Origin: Balaenoptera acutorostrata
Lineage: Eukaryota > Chordata > Mammalia > Artiodactyla > Balaenopteridae
Assembly (NCBI RefSeq): GCF_949987535.1
Contig: NC_080067.1
Location: 77,401,985 to 77,465,984 of the forward strand
Direction of reading: 5' to 3'
DNA: 64,000 nt
Shown here piece after piece: positions 10,618-21,660 of the stretch. Every line of letters starts with the position of its first letter. Positions within the stretch are counted from its first letter, which is position 1. The notes beneath the pieces are model-generated. The model was not told the DNA's origin and did no database searches. It was given only the letters and a program-made list of their open reading frames with translations. The position numbers were made by a program, and so were the translations under genes.

Positions 10618-13600
10618 TGTATATCTTGGATATTAACCCCTTGTTGGTCATATCGTTTACAAATATTTTCTCCCATTCCATAGGTGGTCTTTTCATTTTG
10701 TTGATGGTTTCCTTTGCTGTGCAAAAGCTTGTAAGTTTAATTAGGTCCCGTTTGTTTATTTTTGCTTTTAACTCTTTTTGTCTTGGGACACTGATCTATG
10801 AAAATATTGCTACAATTTATGTCTGAGAATATTTTGTCTATGTTCTCTTCTAGGAGTTTTCTGGTGTCATGTCTTATATTTAAGTCTTTAAACCTAAATT
10901 TTGAGTTTATTTTTGTATATGGTGTGAGGGAGTGTTCTATTTTCATTGATTTACATGTAGCCGTCCAGGTTTCCCAACACCACTTGCTAAAGAGACTCTT
11001 TTCTCCATTGTATATTCTTGCCTATTTGTCAAAGATTAATTGCCCATGGGTGTGTGGGTTTATTTCTGGGCTCTCTGTTCTATTCCATTGATCTGTATGT
11101 CTGTTTTTGTGCCAATACCATGCTGTTTTGATTACTGTAGCTTTGTAGTATTGTCTGAAGTCTGGGAGGAATATGCCTCCAGCTTTTTTCTTTTTCCTCA
11201 GGATTGCCTTAGCAATTCGAGGTCTTTTTATGGTTCCATATAAATTTTAGGATTATTTGTTCTAGTTCTGTGAAAAATGTCATGGGTATTTTGATAGGGA
11301 TCACATTAAATCTGTAGATTGCTTTGGGTAGTATGGACATTTTAACAATATTAATTCTTCTAATCCAAGACCAAAGGATATCTCTCCATTTCTTTTCATC
11401 ATCTTCAGTTTCCTTTATCAGTGTTTTATAGTTTTCAGCAGATAGGTCTTTCACCTCCTTGGTTAAATTTATTCCTAGGTATTTTATTGTTTTTTTGACA
11501 TGATTTTGAATGGGATTGTTTTTTTACTTTCTCTTTCTGATATTTCATTGTTAGCATAAAGAAATGCAACAGATTTCTGTATATTAATCTTGTATCCTGC
11601 TACCTTGCTGAATTCATTTATTTCTTCTAATAGTTTTTGTGTAGCGCCTTTAGGGTTTTCTGTGTATAGAGGAGTATCATGTCATCTGCAAATAGTGACT
11701 GTTTTACCTCTTCCCTTCCAATTTGAATAATTTTTTTTTTCTTTTTATTGTCTGATTGCTGTGGCTAGGACTTCCAATACTATGTGGGATAGAAGTGGTG
11801 AGAGTGGGATCCTTGTGTTGGAATCCTGAATTTTGCAGAAAGGCTTTTAGCTTTTCACCACTGAGTACTATGTTGGCTATGGGTTCATCATAAATGGCCT
11901 TTATTATGTTGATATATGTTCCATCTAACTTTGGTGAGAGTTTTTATCATGAATATATTTCATCAAATGCTTTTTCTGCATTGATCATATTGTTTTTGTC
12001 TTCTGTTGCTGTGGTGTATCAAATTGATTGATTTGTATATGATGAACAATCCTTGCAACACTGGAATGAATCCAACTTTATCATGGTGTATGATCCTTTT
12101 TATATATTGTCAGATTTGGTTTGCTCATATTTTGTTGAGGATTTTTGCATCTATATTCATCAAAGATACTGGCCTGTAATTTTGGGTTTTTGTAGTGTCT
12201 CTGGTTTTGTATCAGGGTGATGGTGGCTTCATAGAATGACTTTGGGAGTGTTTCCTCCTCTTAAATCTTTTGGAAGAGTTTGAGAAGGTTCAGTGTAAGT
12301 TTTTTGTATGTTTGATAGAATTCCCCAGTGAAGCCATCTGGTCCCGGACTTTTGTTTGCAGGGATTTTTTTTTTTTTTTTTAACAGATTCTATTCACTTC
12401 TAGTGATTGGTCTGTTCAAATTACCTGTTTCTTCCTGACTCAGTTTTGGAAGACTGTATATTTCTAGAAACTTTTCCATTTCTTCTAGGTTGTCCGATTT
12501 GTTGGCACATAACTGTTTGTAGTATTTTCTTATGATTTTTTGTATTTCTGTGGTATTGATTGTTATTTCTCCTCTTTCATTTCTTATTTTGTTTATTTGT
12601 GTTCTCTTTCTTTTCTTCTTGGTGAGCCTAGCTAGAGTTTTATCAATTTTGTTTAAATTTTCAAAAATGACAGCTCTTGGTTTTATTGATCTTTCCTATT
12701 TTTTTTTTTGATCTCTCTTTTATGTATTTCCTCTCTGACCTTATTTCTTTCTTTCTGCTGACTTTGAGTTTTATTTGTTGTTCTTTTTATAATTATTTTA
12801 GGTTGTTTGAGAACTTTCTTGTGTTTTGAGGAAGGCCTGTATCGCTATGAACTTCCCTCTTAGAACCGCTTTTGCTGCATCCCATAGATGCTGTGAGCTT
12901 CATTGTTATTTGTCTCGAGGTATTTTCTGATTTTCCCTTTGATTTTATTGTTGACCCACTTGTTTTTTAGTAGCATGCTGTTTAGTCTCCATGTGATCAT
13001 TTTATTCCTGTTTTTCTTTCTGTGGTTGATGTCTAGTTTCATACCTTTGTGGTCAGAAAAGATGTTTGAAATGATTTCAGTCCTCTGAAATCTGTTGAGG
13101 ATTGTTTTGTGTCTGAGTATGTGGTCAGTCCTAGAGAATGTTCCATGTGCACTTGAACAGAATGTGTATTCTGGGGTTTTTTGGAGGTAGTGTCCTGTAG
13201 ATATAATTAAGTCCAACTGTTCTATTATGTCATTTATGATCTCTGTTGTCTTATTGATTTTTCTGTCTGGAAGATATGTCCATTGATGTCAAAGGGATAT
13301 TAAAATCTCCTGTTATAATTGTATTCCTGTTAATTTCTCCCTTTATATCTGCTTGTATTTGTTCTATGTATTTAAGTGTTCCTATATTGGGTGCATATAT
13401 GTTAACCAGTGTAATATCCTCTTGTACTGATCCCTGTATCATTATATAGTGTCCTTCTTTGTCTTTCTTTATGGACTTTGTTTTAAAGTCTATTGTGTCT
13501 GATATGAGTATTGCCTCCCCTCGCTTTCTTTTCATTTCCATTTGCATGAAATACCTTTTTCCATCCCCTCACTTTCAATCTATGTGTGTCTTTCACCATA

Positions 13601-13909
13601 AAGTGGGTCACTTATAGGCTGCATATTGAAGGTCCATTTTGTCTTTTTATCCAATCTGCCACTCAATGTCTTTTGATTGGGGCATGTAGGCCATTGACAT
13701 TTAAAGTAATTACTGATAAGTATGTATTTATTGTCATTTTAAACCTTTTTTTTTCCAGTGGACTTTGTAGTTCTTCTTTGTTCCTTTCTCCTTCTTTTTG
13801 TTTTTCCTTCTATGGTTTGATGGGGTTTTTTTTTTTGTATTATGCTTGAGTCCCTTTTTTTTCCCAGTTTCTGTGAATCTATTGTAAGTTTTTGATTTGT
13901 GGTTACCCT

Positions 13910-14052
13910 GGTTTTCAAGTATGTTAACCAATAACTGTATCTACTTGCTTTAGACTGGTAGTCATATAGTTTCAAACACATTCTAAGAGATCTACATTAT
14001 TTTACTCTCCTCCCCCACATTCTGTGATTTTGATGTCCTATTTTACATCTTT
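13910..14052. repeat. Left arm of the about 143-bp duplication flanking LINE-1 D
   Basis: From ggttttcaagtatgtta to ttttacatctt. It matches 20217-20362 with about 11 substitutions and one 3-base gap, and both arms are LINE-1 C inter-ORF sequence. Confidence 0.85.
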
Positions 14053-14284
14053 TTTCCCATTTTTAAAAAAAATTATAGTTGATTTACAATGTTTTAGTTT
14101 CAGTTGTGTTAGTTTCAGGTGTATAGCAAAGTGATTCCATTATACACACACATATATATCTATTTTTTTCAGATTCTTTTCCCTTCTAGGTTATTACAAA
14201 ATATTGAGTATAGTTCCCTGTGCTATACAGGAGGTCCTTGTTGGTGATCTACTTTATATACAATAGTGTATATGTTAATCCCAA

Positions 14285-14634
14285 ACTCCTAATTTATTCC
14301 TCCCCCCTCCTTTCCCCTTTGGTAACCATAAGTTTGTTTTCTGTGTCTGTGTGTCTATTTCTGTTTTGTATATAAGTTCATTTCTGTCATTGTTTTTTAG
14401 ATTCCATGTATAAGTGATATCATATATTTGTCTTTCTCTGTCTGGCTTACTTCACTTAGTATGATAATCTCTAGGTTCATCCATGTTGCTGCAAATGGCA
14501 GTATTTCATTCTTTTTTATGGCTGAGTAATATTCCATTGTATATATATACCACCTCTTTATCCATTCATCTGCTGATGGACATCTGAGTTGCTTCCATGT
14601 CTTGGCTATTGTAAATAGTGCTGCTATGAACATT
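14285..14634. repeat. 350-bp block identical to 9760-10109 (copy 2, in LINE-1 D)
   Basis: Same orientation as copy 1. The C-terminal 78-residue open frame (14397-14633) is therefore identical to that at 9872-10108. Confidence 0.9.
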
Positions 14635-14894
14635 AGGGTACACGTATCTTTTCGAATTACGGTGTTCTCCAGATATATGCCCAGGAGTAGGATTGCTGGA
14701 TCATATGTTAGTTCTTTTTTTTTTAGTCAACAATTTTATACACATCACTGTATACATGTCAATCCCAGTTGCCCAATTCAGCACACCACCATCCCCACCC
14801 CACCGCAGTTTTCCCCCCTTGGTGTCCATACGTTTGTTCTCTACATCTGTGTCTCAACTTCTGCCCTGCAAACCGGTTCATCTGTACCATTTTT

Positions 14895-17800
14895 CTAGGT
14901 TCCACATACATGCGTTAATATATGATATTTGTTTTTCTCTTTCTGACTTACTTCACTCTGTATGACAGTCTCTAGATCCATCCACGTCTCAACAAATGAC
15001 TCAATTTCATTCCTTTTTATGGCTGAGTAATATTCCATTGTATATATGTACCATATCTTCTTTATCCATTCGTCTGTCGATGGGCATTTAGGTTGCTTCC
15101 ATGACCTGGCTATTGTAAATAGTGCTGCAATGAACATTGGGGTGCATGTGTCTTTTTGAATGACGGTTTTCTCTGGGTATATGCCCAGTAGTGGGATTGC
15201 TGGGTCATATGGTAATTCTATTTTTAGTTTTTTTAAGGAACCTCCATATTGTTCTCCATAGTGGCTGTATCAATTTACATTCCCACCAACAGTGCAAGAG
15301 GGTTCCCTTTTCTCCACACCCTCTCCAGCATTTGTTGTTTGTAGATTTTCTGATGATGCCCATTATAACTGGTGTGAGGTGATACCTCATTGTAGTTTTG
15401 ATTTGCATTTCTCTAATTGTTAGGGATATTGAGCATCTTTTCATGTGCTTCTTGGCCATCTGTATGTCCTCTTTGGAGAAATGTCTATTTAGGTCTTCTG
15501 CCCATTTTTGGATTGGGTTGTTTGTTTCTTTAATATTGAGCTGAATGAGCTGTTTATATATTTTGGAGATTAATCCTTTGTCCATTGATTCGTTTGCAAA
15601 TATTTTCTCCCATTCTGAGGGTTGTCTTTTCATTTTGTTTATGGTTTCCTTTACTGTGCAAAAGCTTTGAAGTTTCATTAGGTCCCACTTGTTTATTTTT
15701 GTTTTTATTTACATTACTCTAGGAGGTGGATCAAAAAAGATCTTGCTGTGATTTATGTCAAAGAGTGTTCTTCCTATGTTTTCCTCTAAGAGTTTTACAG
15801 TGTCCAGTGTTACATTTAGGTCTTGAATCCATTTTGAGTTTATTTTTGTGTGTGGTGTTAGGGAGTATTCTAATTTCATTATTTTACGTGTAGCTGTCCA
15901 GTTTTCCCAGCACCACTTATTGAAGAGACTGTCTTTTCTCCATTGTATATCTTTGCCTCCTTTGTCATAGATTAGTTGACCATAGGTGCATGGGTTTATC
16001 TCTGGGCTTTCTATCTTGTTCCATTGATCTATATTTCTGTTTTTGTGCCAGTACCATATTGTCTTGATTACTGTAGCTTTGTAGTATAGTCTGAAGTCAG
16101 GGAGTCTGATTCCTCCAGCTCCGTTTTTTTCCCTCAAGACTGCTTTGGCTATTCGGGGTCTTTTGTGTCTCCATACAAATTTTAAGATGATTTGTTCTAG
16201 TTCCGTAAAATATGCCATTGGTAATTTGATAGGGATTGCATTGAATCTGTAGATTGCTTTGGGTAGTATAGTCATTTTCACAATATTGATTCTTCCAATC
16301 CAAGAACATGGTATATCTCTCCATCTGTTGGTATCATCTTTAATTTCTTTCATCAGTGTCTTATAGTTTTCTGCATACAGGTCTTTTGTCTCCCTAGGTA
16401 GGTTTATTCCTAGGTATTTTATTCTTTTTGTTGCAATGGTAAATGGGAGATTTTTCATCATTAGTGTATAGGAATGCAAGACATTTCTGTGCATTAATTT
16501 TGTATCCTGCAACTTTACCAAATTCATTGATTAGCTCTAGTAGTTTTCTGGTGGCATCTTTAGGATTCTCTATGTATAGTATCATGTCATCTGCTAACAG
16601 TGATGACTTTACTTCTTCTTTTCCAATTTGTATTCTTTTTATTTCTTTTTCTTCTCTGATTGCTGTGGCTAGGACTTCCAAAACTATGTTGAATAATAGT
16701 GGTGAGAGTGGACATCCTTGTCTTGTTCCTGATCTTAGAGGAAATGCTTTCAGTTTTTCACCATTGAGAATGATGTTTGCTGTGGATTTGTCGTATATGG
16801 CCTTTATTATGTTGAGGTAGGTTCCCTCTATGCCCACTTACTGGAGAGTTTTTATCATAAATGGGTGTTGAATTTTGTTGAAAGCTTTTTCTTCATCTAT
16901 TGAGATGATCATATGGTTTTTATTCTTCAATTTGTTAATATGGTGTATCACACTGATTGATTTGGGTATATTGAAGAATCCTTGCATCCCTGGGATAAAT
17001 CCCACTTGATCATGGTGTATGATCCTTTTAATGTGTTGTTGGATTCTGTTTGCTAGTATTTTGTTGGGGATTTTTGCATCTATATTCATCAGTGATATTG
17101 GTCTGTAATTTTCTTTTTTTGTAGTATCTTTGTCTGGTTTTGGTATCAGGGTGATGGTGGCCTCATAGAATGAGTTTGGGAATGTTCCTTCCTCTGCAAT
17201 TTTTTGGAAGAGTTTGAGAAGGATGGGTGTTAGCACTTCTCTAAATGTTTGATAGAATTCACCTGTGAAGCCATCTGGTCCTGGACTTTTGTTTGTTGGA
17301 AGATTTTTAGTCACAGTTTCAATTTCATTACTTGTGATTGGTCTGTTCATATTTTCTGTTTCTTCCTGGTTCAGTCTTGGAAAGTTATACCTTTCTAAGA
17401 ATTTGTCCATTTCTTCCAGGTTGTCCATTTTATTGGCATAGAGTTGCTTGTAGTAGTCTCTTAGGATGCTTTGTATTTCTGCAGTGTCTGTTGTAACTTC
17501 TCCTTTTTCATTTCTAATTTTATTGATTTGAGTCCTCTCCCTCTTTTTCTTGATGAGCCTGGATAATGGCTTATCAATTTTGTTTATCTTCTCAAAGAAC
17601 CAGCTTTTAGTTTTATTGATCTTTGCTATTGTTTTCTTTGTTTCTATTTCATTTATTTCTGCTCTGATCTTTATGATTTCTTTCCTTCTGCTAACTTTGG
17701 GTTTTGTTTGTTCTTCTTTCTCTAGTTCCTTTAGGTGTAAGGTTAGATTTTTTATTTGAGATTTTTCTTGTTTCTTGAGGTAGGCTTCTATAGCTATAAA

Positions 17801-18686
17801 CTTCCCTCTTAGAACTGCTTTTGCTGCATCCCATAGGTTTTGGATTGTTGTCTTTTCATTGTCATTTGTCTCTAGGTATTTTTTGATTTCCTCTTTGATT
17901 TCTTCAGTGATCTCTTGGTTATTTAGTAACGTATTGTTTAGCCTCTGTGTGTTTGTGTATTTTACATTTTTCCCCTGTAATTCATTTCTAATCTCATAGC
18001 GTTGTGGTCCAAAAAGATGCTTGATATTATTTCAATTTTCTTAAATTTACTGAGGCTTGATTTGTGACCCATGATGTGATCTATGTTGGAGAATGTTCCA
18101 TGTGCACTTGAGAAGAAAGTGTAATCTGCTGTTTTTGGATGGAATGTCCTATAAATATCAATTAAATCTATGTGGTCTATTGTGTCATTTAAAGCTTCTG
18201 TTTCCTTATTTATTTTCATTTTGGATGATCTGTCCATTGGTGTAAGTGAGGTGTTAAAGTCCCCCACTATTATGTGTTACTGTCGATTTCCTCTTTTAGA
18301 GCTGTTAGCAGTTGCCTTATGTATTGAGGTGCTCCTACGTTGGGTGCATATATATTTATAATTGTTATATCTTCTTGGATTGATCCCTTGATCATTATGT
18401 AGTGTCCTTCCTTGTCTCTTGTAACATTCTTTATTTTAAAGTCTATTTTATCTGATATGAGTATAGCTACTCCAGCTTTCTTTTGATTTCCATTTGCATG
18501 GAATATCTTTTTCCATCCCCTCACTTTCAGTCTGTATGTGTCCCTAGGTCTGAAATGGGTCTCTTGTAGACAGCATATATATGGGTCTTGTTTTTGTATC
18601 CATTCAGAGAGCCTGTGTCTTTTGGTTGGAGCATTTAATCCATTCACGTTTAAGGTAATTATCGATATGTATGTCCCTATGACCAT
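14895..18686 (-). pseudogene. LINE-1 E ORF2, nearly full-length but inactivated
   Basis: Spans 1,264 codon lengths, close to the family's usual size. Endonuclease: MVIGTYISIITLNVNG at 18686, CCLQETHFRPRD, GDFNTSLTPMD; a one-base deletion near 18270 shifts the frame between SNT and VGDFN. The SDH motif reads FLDHNAM, with Ser replaced by Leu. Reverse transcriptase: [30 protein letters not shown] (the usual second Asp is Asn), a TAA at 16840-16838, [12 protein letters not shown], and LADD at 16597-16586 in place of FADD. The C-terminal [20 protein letters not shown] is intact. More shifts occur near 16440, 15700 and 15200 and in the linker 17430-17960. Confidence 0.92.
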
Positions 18687-18744
18687 TTTCTTAATTGTTT
18701 TGGGTTTGTTTTTGTAGGTCCTTTTCTTCTCTTGTGTTTCCCAC

Positions 18745-19650
18745 TTAGAGAAGTTCCTTTAGCATTTGTTGTAGAGCTGGTTTGGTGGTGCTGAATTCTC
18801 TTAGCTTTTGCTTGTCTGTAAAGCTTTTGATTTCTCCATCAAATCTAAATGAGATCTTTGCCGGGTAGAGTAATCTTGGTTGTAGGTCCTTCCCTTTCAT
18901 CACTTTAAGTATATCATGCCACTCCCTTCTGGCTTGTAGAGTTTCTGTTGAGAAAACTGCTGTTAACCTTATGGGAGTTCCCTTGTATGTTATTTGTCGT
19001 TTTTCCCTTGCTGCTTTCAATAAGTTTTCTTTGTCTTTAATTTTTGCCAATTTGATTAATATGTGTCTCAGCGTGTTTCTCCTTGGGTTTATCCTGTATG
19101 GGACTCACTGCACTTCCTGGACTTGGGTGGCTATTTCCTTTCCCATGTTAGGGAAGTTTTCAACTATAATCTCTTCAAATATTTTCTCTGGTCCTTTCTC
19201 TCTCTCTTCTCCTTCTGGGACCCCTATAATGCGAATGTTGTTGCGTTTAATGTTGTCCCAGAGGTCTCTTAGGCTGTCTTCATTTCTTTTCATTCTTTTT
19301 TCTTTAGTCTGTTCCACAGCAGTGAATTCCACCATTCTGTCTTCCAGGTTACTTATCCGTTCTTCTGCCTCAGTTATTCTGCTATTGGTTCCTTCTAGTG
19401 TAGTTTTCATTTCAGTTATTGTATTGGTCATCTCTGTTTGTTTGTTCTTTAATTCTTCTAGGTTTTTGTTAAACATTTCTTGCATCTTCTTGATCTTTGC
19501 CTCCATTCTTATTCCGAGGTCCTGGATCATCTTCACTATCGTTATTCTGAATTCTTTTTCTGGAAGGTTGCCTATCTCCACTTCATTTAGTTGTTTTTCT
19601 GGGGTTTTATCTTGTTCCTTCATCTGGTATATAGCCCTCTGCCTTTTCAT
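18745..19650 (-). pseudogene. LINE-1 E ORF1, single nonsense codon
   Basis: Start taken at ATG 19650-19648 ([19 protein letters not shown]); an alternative in-frame ATG is at 19623. The frame is about 301 codons. The order is N-terminal region, coiled coil ([20 protein letters not shown]), RRM-like domain ([20 protein letters not shown]) and C-terminal domain (AAREKRQITYKGTPIRLTAV, ending PALQQMLKELL). A single TGA at 19107-19105 interrupts it between QVQEVQ and VPYRINPRRNT, where A-type copies have an Arg codon (AGA). The frame on both sides is the same, so no shift is needed to explain the break. Confidence 0.92.
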
Positions 19651-19935
19651 CTTGTCTATCTTTCTGTGAATGTGGTTTTTGTTCCACAGGCTGCAGGACT
19701 GTAGATTTTCTTGCTTCTGCTGTCTGCTCTCTCCATATTGTAGTTCTATTTTTAGTTTTCTAAGGGACCTCCATACTGTTCTCCATAGTGACTGTATCAA
19801 TTTACATTCCCACCAACAGTGTAGGAGGGTTCCTTTTTCTCTACACCCTCTCCAGTATTTATTATTTGTAGACTTTTTGATGATGGCCATTCTGACTGGT
19901 GTGAGGTGATACCTCATTGTAGTTTTGATTTGCAT
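19105..19935 (-). pseudogene. Chimeric frame: LINE-1 D ORF2 C-terminus fused in frame to LINE-1 E ORF1
   Basis: This 276-codon open frame starts in D's ORF2 ([14 protein letters not shown], then the Cys-rich motif with its first Cys changed: [11 protein letters not shown]), crosses the D/E junction at 19740, reads through E's 5' UTR remnant ([10 protein letters not shown]) and enters E ORF1 in its proper frame up to the TGA at 19105. It is a by-product of insertion; there is no evidence it is expressed. It is listed because it could be mistaken for a gene. Confidence 0.85.
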
Positions 19936-20216
19936 TTCTCTAATAATTAGTGATATTGAGCATTTTTTTCAAGTGCCTTTTGGCCATCTGTTTGTCTTCT
20001 TCAGAGAAATGTCTGTCTAGATCTTCTGCCCATTTTCTGAGTGGGGTGTTTGTCTTTTTGATATTGAGCTGCATGAGCTATTTGTATATTTTGGAGATTA
20101 ATCCCTGTTGGCTGCATCATTTGCAAATATTTTCTCCCATAGGTGGGCTTTTTGTTGTGTTTATGGTTTCCTTTGCTGTGCAAAAACTTTTAAGTTTAAT
20201 TAGGTCCCGCTAATTA

Positions 20217-20362
20217 GGTTTTCAAGTATGTTAACCCATAACTAAATCTACCTGCTTTAGACTGGTAGTCATATAGGCTCAAACACATTCTAAGAGGTCT
20301 ACATTTTTTTACTCCCCCGCCCCACCCACATTCTGTGCTTTTGATGTCCTATTTTACATCTT
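20217..20362. repeat. Right arm of the about 143-bp duplication flanking LINE-1 D
   Basis: Starts directly at the 5'-truncated end of LINE-1 D and leads into the rest of LINE-1 C (ORF1 side). Same orientation as the left arm. Confidence 0.85.
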
Positions 20363-20519
20363 CACGTTTATCCTTTTGCTACTATTGTAGTAGTTATTAT
20401 AGCTTTTACAGTTTTTTTGATTTTTTTTAACATATGTACTGGTTTATTTAAGTGATCTTCAATTCTTTTATTTATTTTCCTTTCCTATTGATTGTTTCTT
20501 TTCTATTTAGAAAAGACCT

Positions 20520-21660
20520 TTCAATATTTCTTCTAGGGTAGGTTTAGTATTGCTGTATGCTTTTAGTTTTTGCTTGTCTGAGAAATTCTTTATCTCTCTG
20601 ACTATTCTAAATGATAATCTTGCTGGGTAGAGTATCCCAGGTTGCATTTTTCCCTTTCAAGATTTTGGATATACGGTGCCACTCCCTTCTGGCCTGCAAA
20701 GTTTCTGTAGAGAAGGCAGCTGATAGTTTTTTGGAGGTTCCCTTGTAAATGACTATGGTTTTCTCTTGCTGCCTTTAGAATCCCCTCTTTAATTTTTGCC
20801 ATGTTAAGTGTCCTGGTGTGGGTCTGTTTGGTTTCATCTTGTTTGGGACCCTCTGTGCTTCCTTGATATCTGTTTCCTTCTTTAGCTTTGGGGAAATTTC
20901 AGCCATAATTTCTTCAAATACATTTTTGATCCCCCTTTCTCTTTTTTCCCCTTCTGGAACCCCTATTATATGTAGGTTGGCACTGTTTATATTATCCCAT
21001 AGATCTCGTATGTTGCTTTCATTTTTTTTTTTTCCATTTGTCTTTCTGTCTGCTCTTCTGATTGGGTGATTTCCAGTATTCTATCTTCCAGATCACTTAT
21101 TTGTTCTTCTGCATTATTTAGTCTGTTATTCATTGCTTCTAGATTGGTTTTTATCTAGGCAATTGAGTTAACTAATTTTGATTGGTTCTTCTTTATAGTT
21201 TCTAGTTCCTTGTTATAGTGATCTGCATTTGTATCAGTAATCTTTCTTAATTCCGTTGGATTTTTACTGCCTCCTTTTTGAACTTGGGGTCTAGTAGACT
21301 GGTGAGGTCTGTTTCATTGTTCTTTCAAAGGATTTCTCTTGCTTTTTTAAAAAAATTTTACTTATTTATTTATTTTTGGCTGTGTTGGGTCTTCGTTTCT
21401 GTGCGAGGGCTTTCTCTAGTTGCGGCAAGTGGGGGCCACTCTTCATCGCGGTGCGCAGGCCTCTCACTATCGTGGCCTCTCTTGTTGGGAGCACAGGCTC
21501 CAGACGCGCAGGCTCAGTAGTTGTGGCTCACGGGCCCAGTTGCTCCACAGCATGTGGGATCTTCCCAGACCAGGGCTCGAACCCATGTCCCCTGCATTGG
21601 CAGGCAGATTCTCAACCACTATGCCACCAGGGAAGCCCTCTCTTGCTCTTTTAATTGGGA
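20520..21660 (-). pseudogene. LINE-1 C ORF1 relic
   Basis: Eroded ORF1 on the minus strand. The C-terminal domain is seen at 20802-20602 (AKIKEGILKAAREN, 'ggcctgcaaagtttctgtag' on plus) and the RRM and coiled-coil part at 21340-20818. It is interrupted by frameshifts and by the CHR SINE at 21344-21638, after which the N-terminal side continues. Limits are approximate. Confidence 0.7.
21344..21638 (-). mobile_element. CHR-type tRNA-Glu SINE inside LINE-1 C
   Basis: Reversed CHR SINE: head gggcttccctggtggcatag on minus, B box GGTTCGAGCCC, body, A/T tail. Target duplication tctcttgct at 21335-21343 and 21639-21647, extending with one mismatch into the T-run. Confidence 0.92.

Larger units (their letters stand above)
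9872..13737 (-). pseudogene. LINE-1 C ORF2 (endonuclease/reverse transcriptase), many breaks
   Basis: ORF2p nicks DNA and reverse-transcribes LINE-1 RNA at the nick. The start is ATG at 13737-13735 (MTINTYLSVITLNVNGLHAP) and a stop appears soon after, within about 30 codons. The endonuclease is seen at 13547-13251 (GDFNIPLTSMD) and 13216-12860 (ISNIFSDHKGM, containing the SDH motif). The catalytic FADD of the reverse transcriptase is at 11692-11681. The C-terminal Cys-rich motif [20 protein letters not shown] lies near 10300-10240. The end is the stop at 9874-9872. Several frameshifts and stops, plus a SINE at 10497-10617, inactivate it. Confidence 0.9.
14716..19740 (-). mobile_element. LINE-1 'E': nearly complete element inserted in D
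   Basis: Contains 3' UTR, ORF2, a 58-base spacer, ORF1 and about 90 bases of 5' UTR, so it is truncated within the 5' UTR. The tail is an 8-T run on plus at the left end. Candidate target duplication tagttct at 14709-14715 and 19741-19747. Only a few stops and shifts disrupt its two frames, making it the best-preserved LINE-1 in the window. It is the youngest of the three nested copies by position. Confidence 0.9.
14053..20216 (-). mobile_element. LINE-1 'D': 5'-truncated copy inserted in C, split by E
   Basis: The 3' end with A-rich remnant is at 14053-14075 on plus (reversed). The 3' UTR and ORF2 C-terminus run to 14715, then LINE-1 E intervenes (14716-19740), and D resumes at 19741 and ends in ORF2 at about 20208 (ttaattaggtcccgc). 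Without E it is about 1.1 kb. The continuation from 'ggatcatatgttagttct' to 'tagttctatttttag' matches the uninterrupted order in LINE-1 C and E. Confidence 0.85.
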
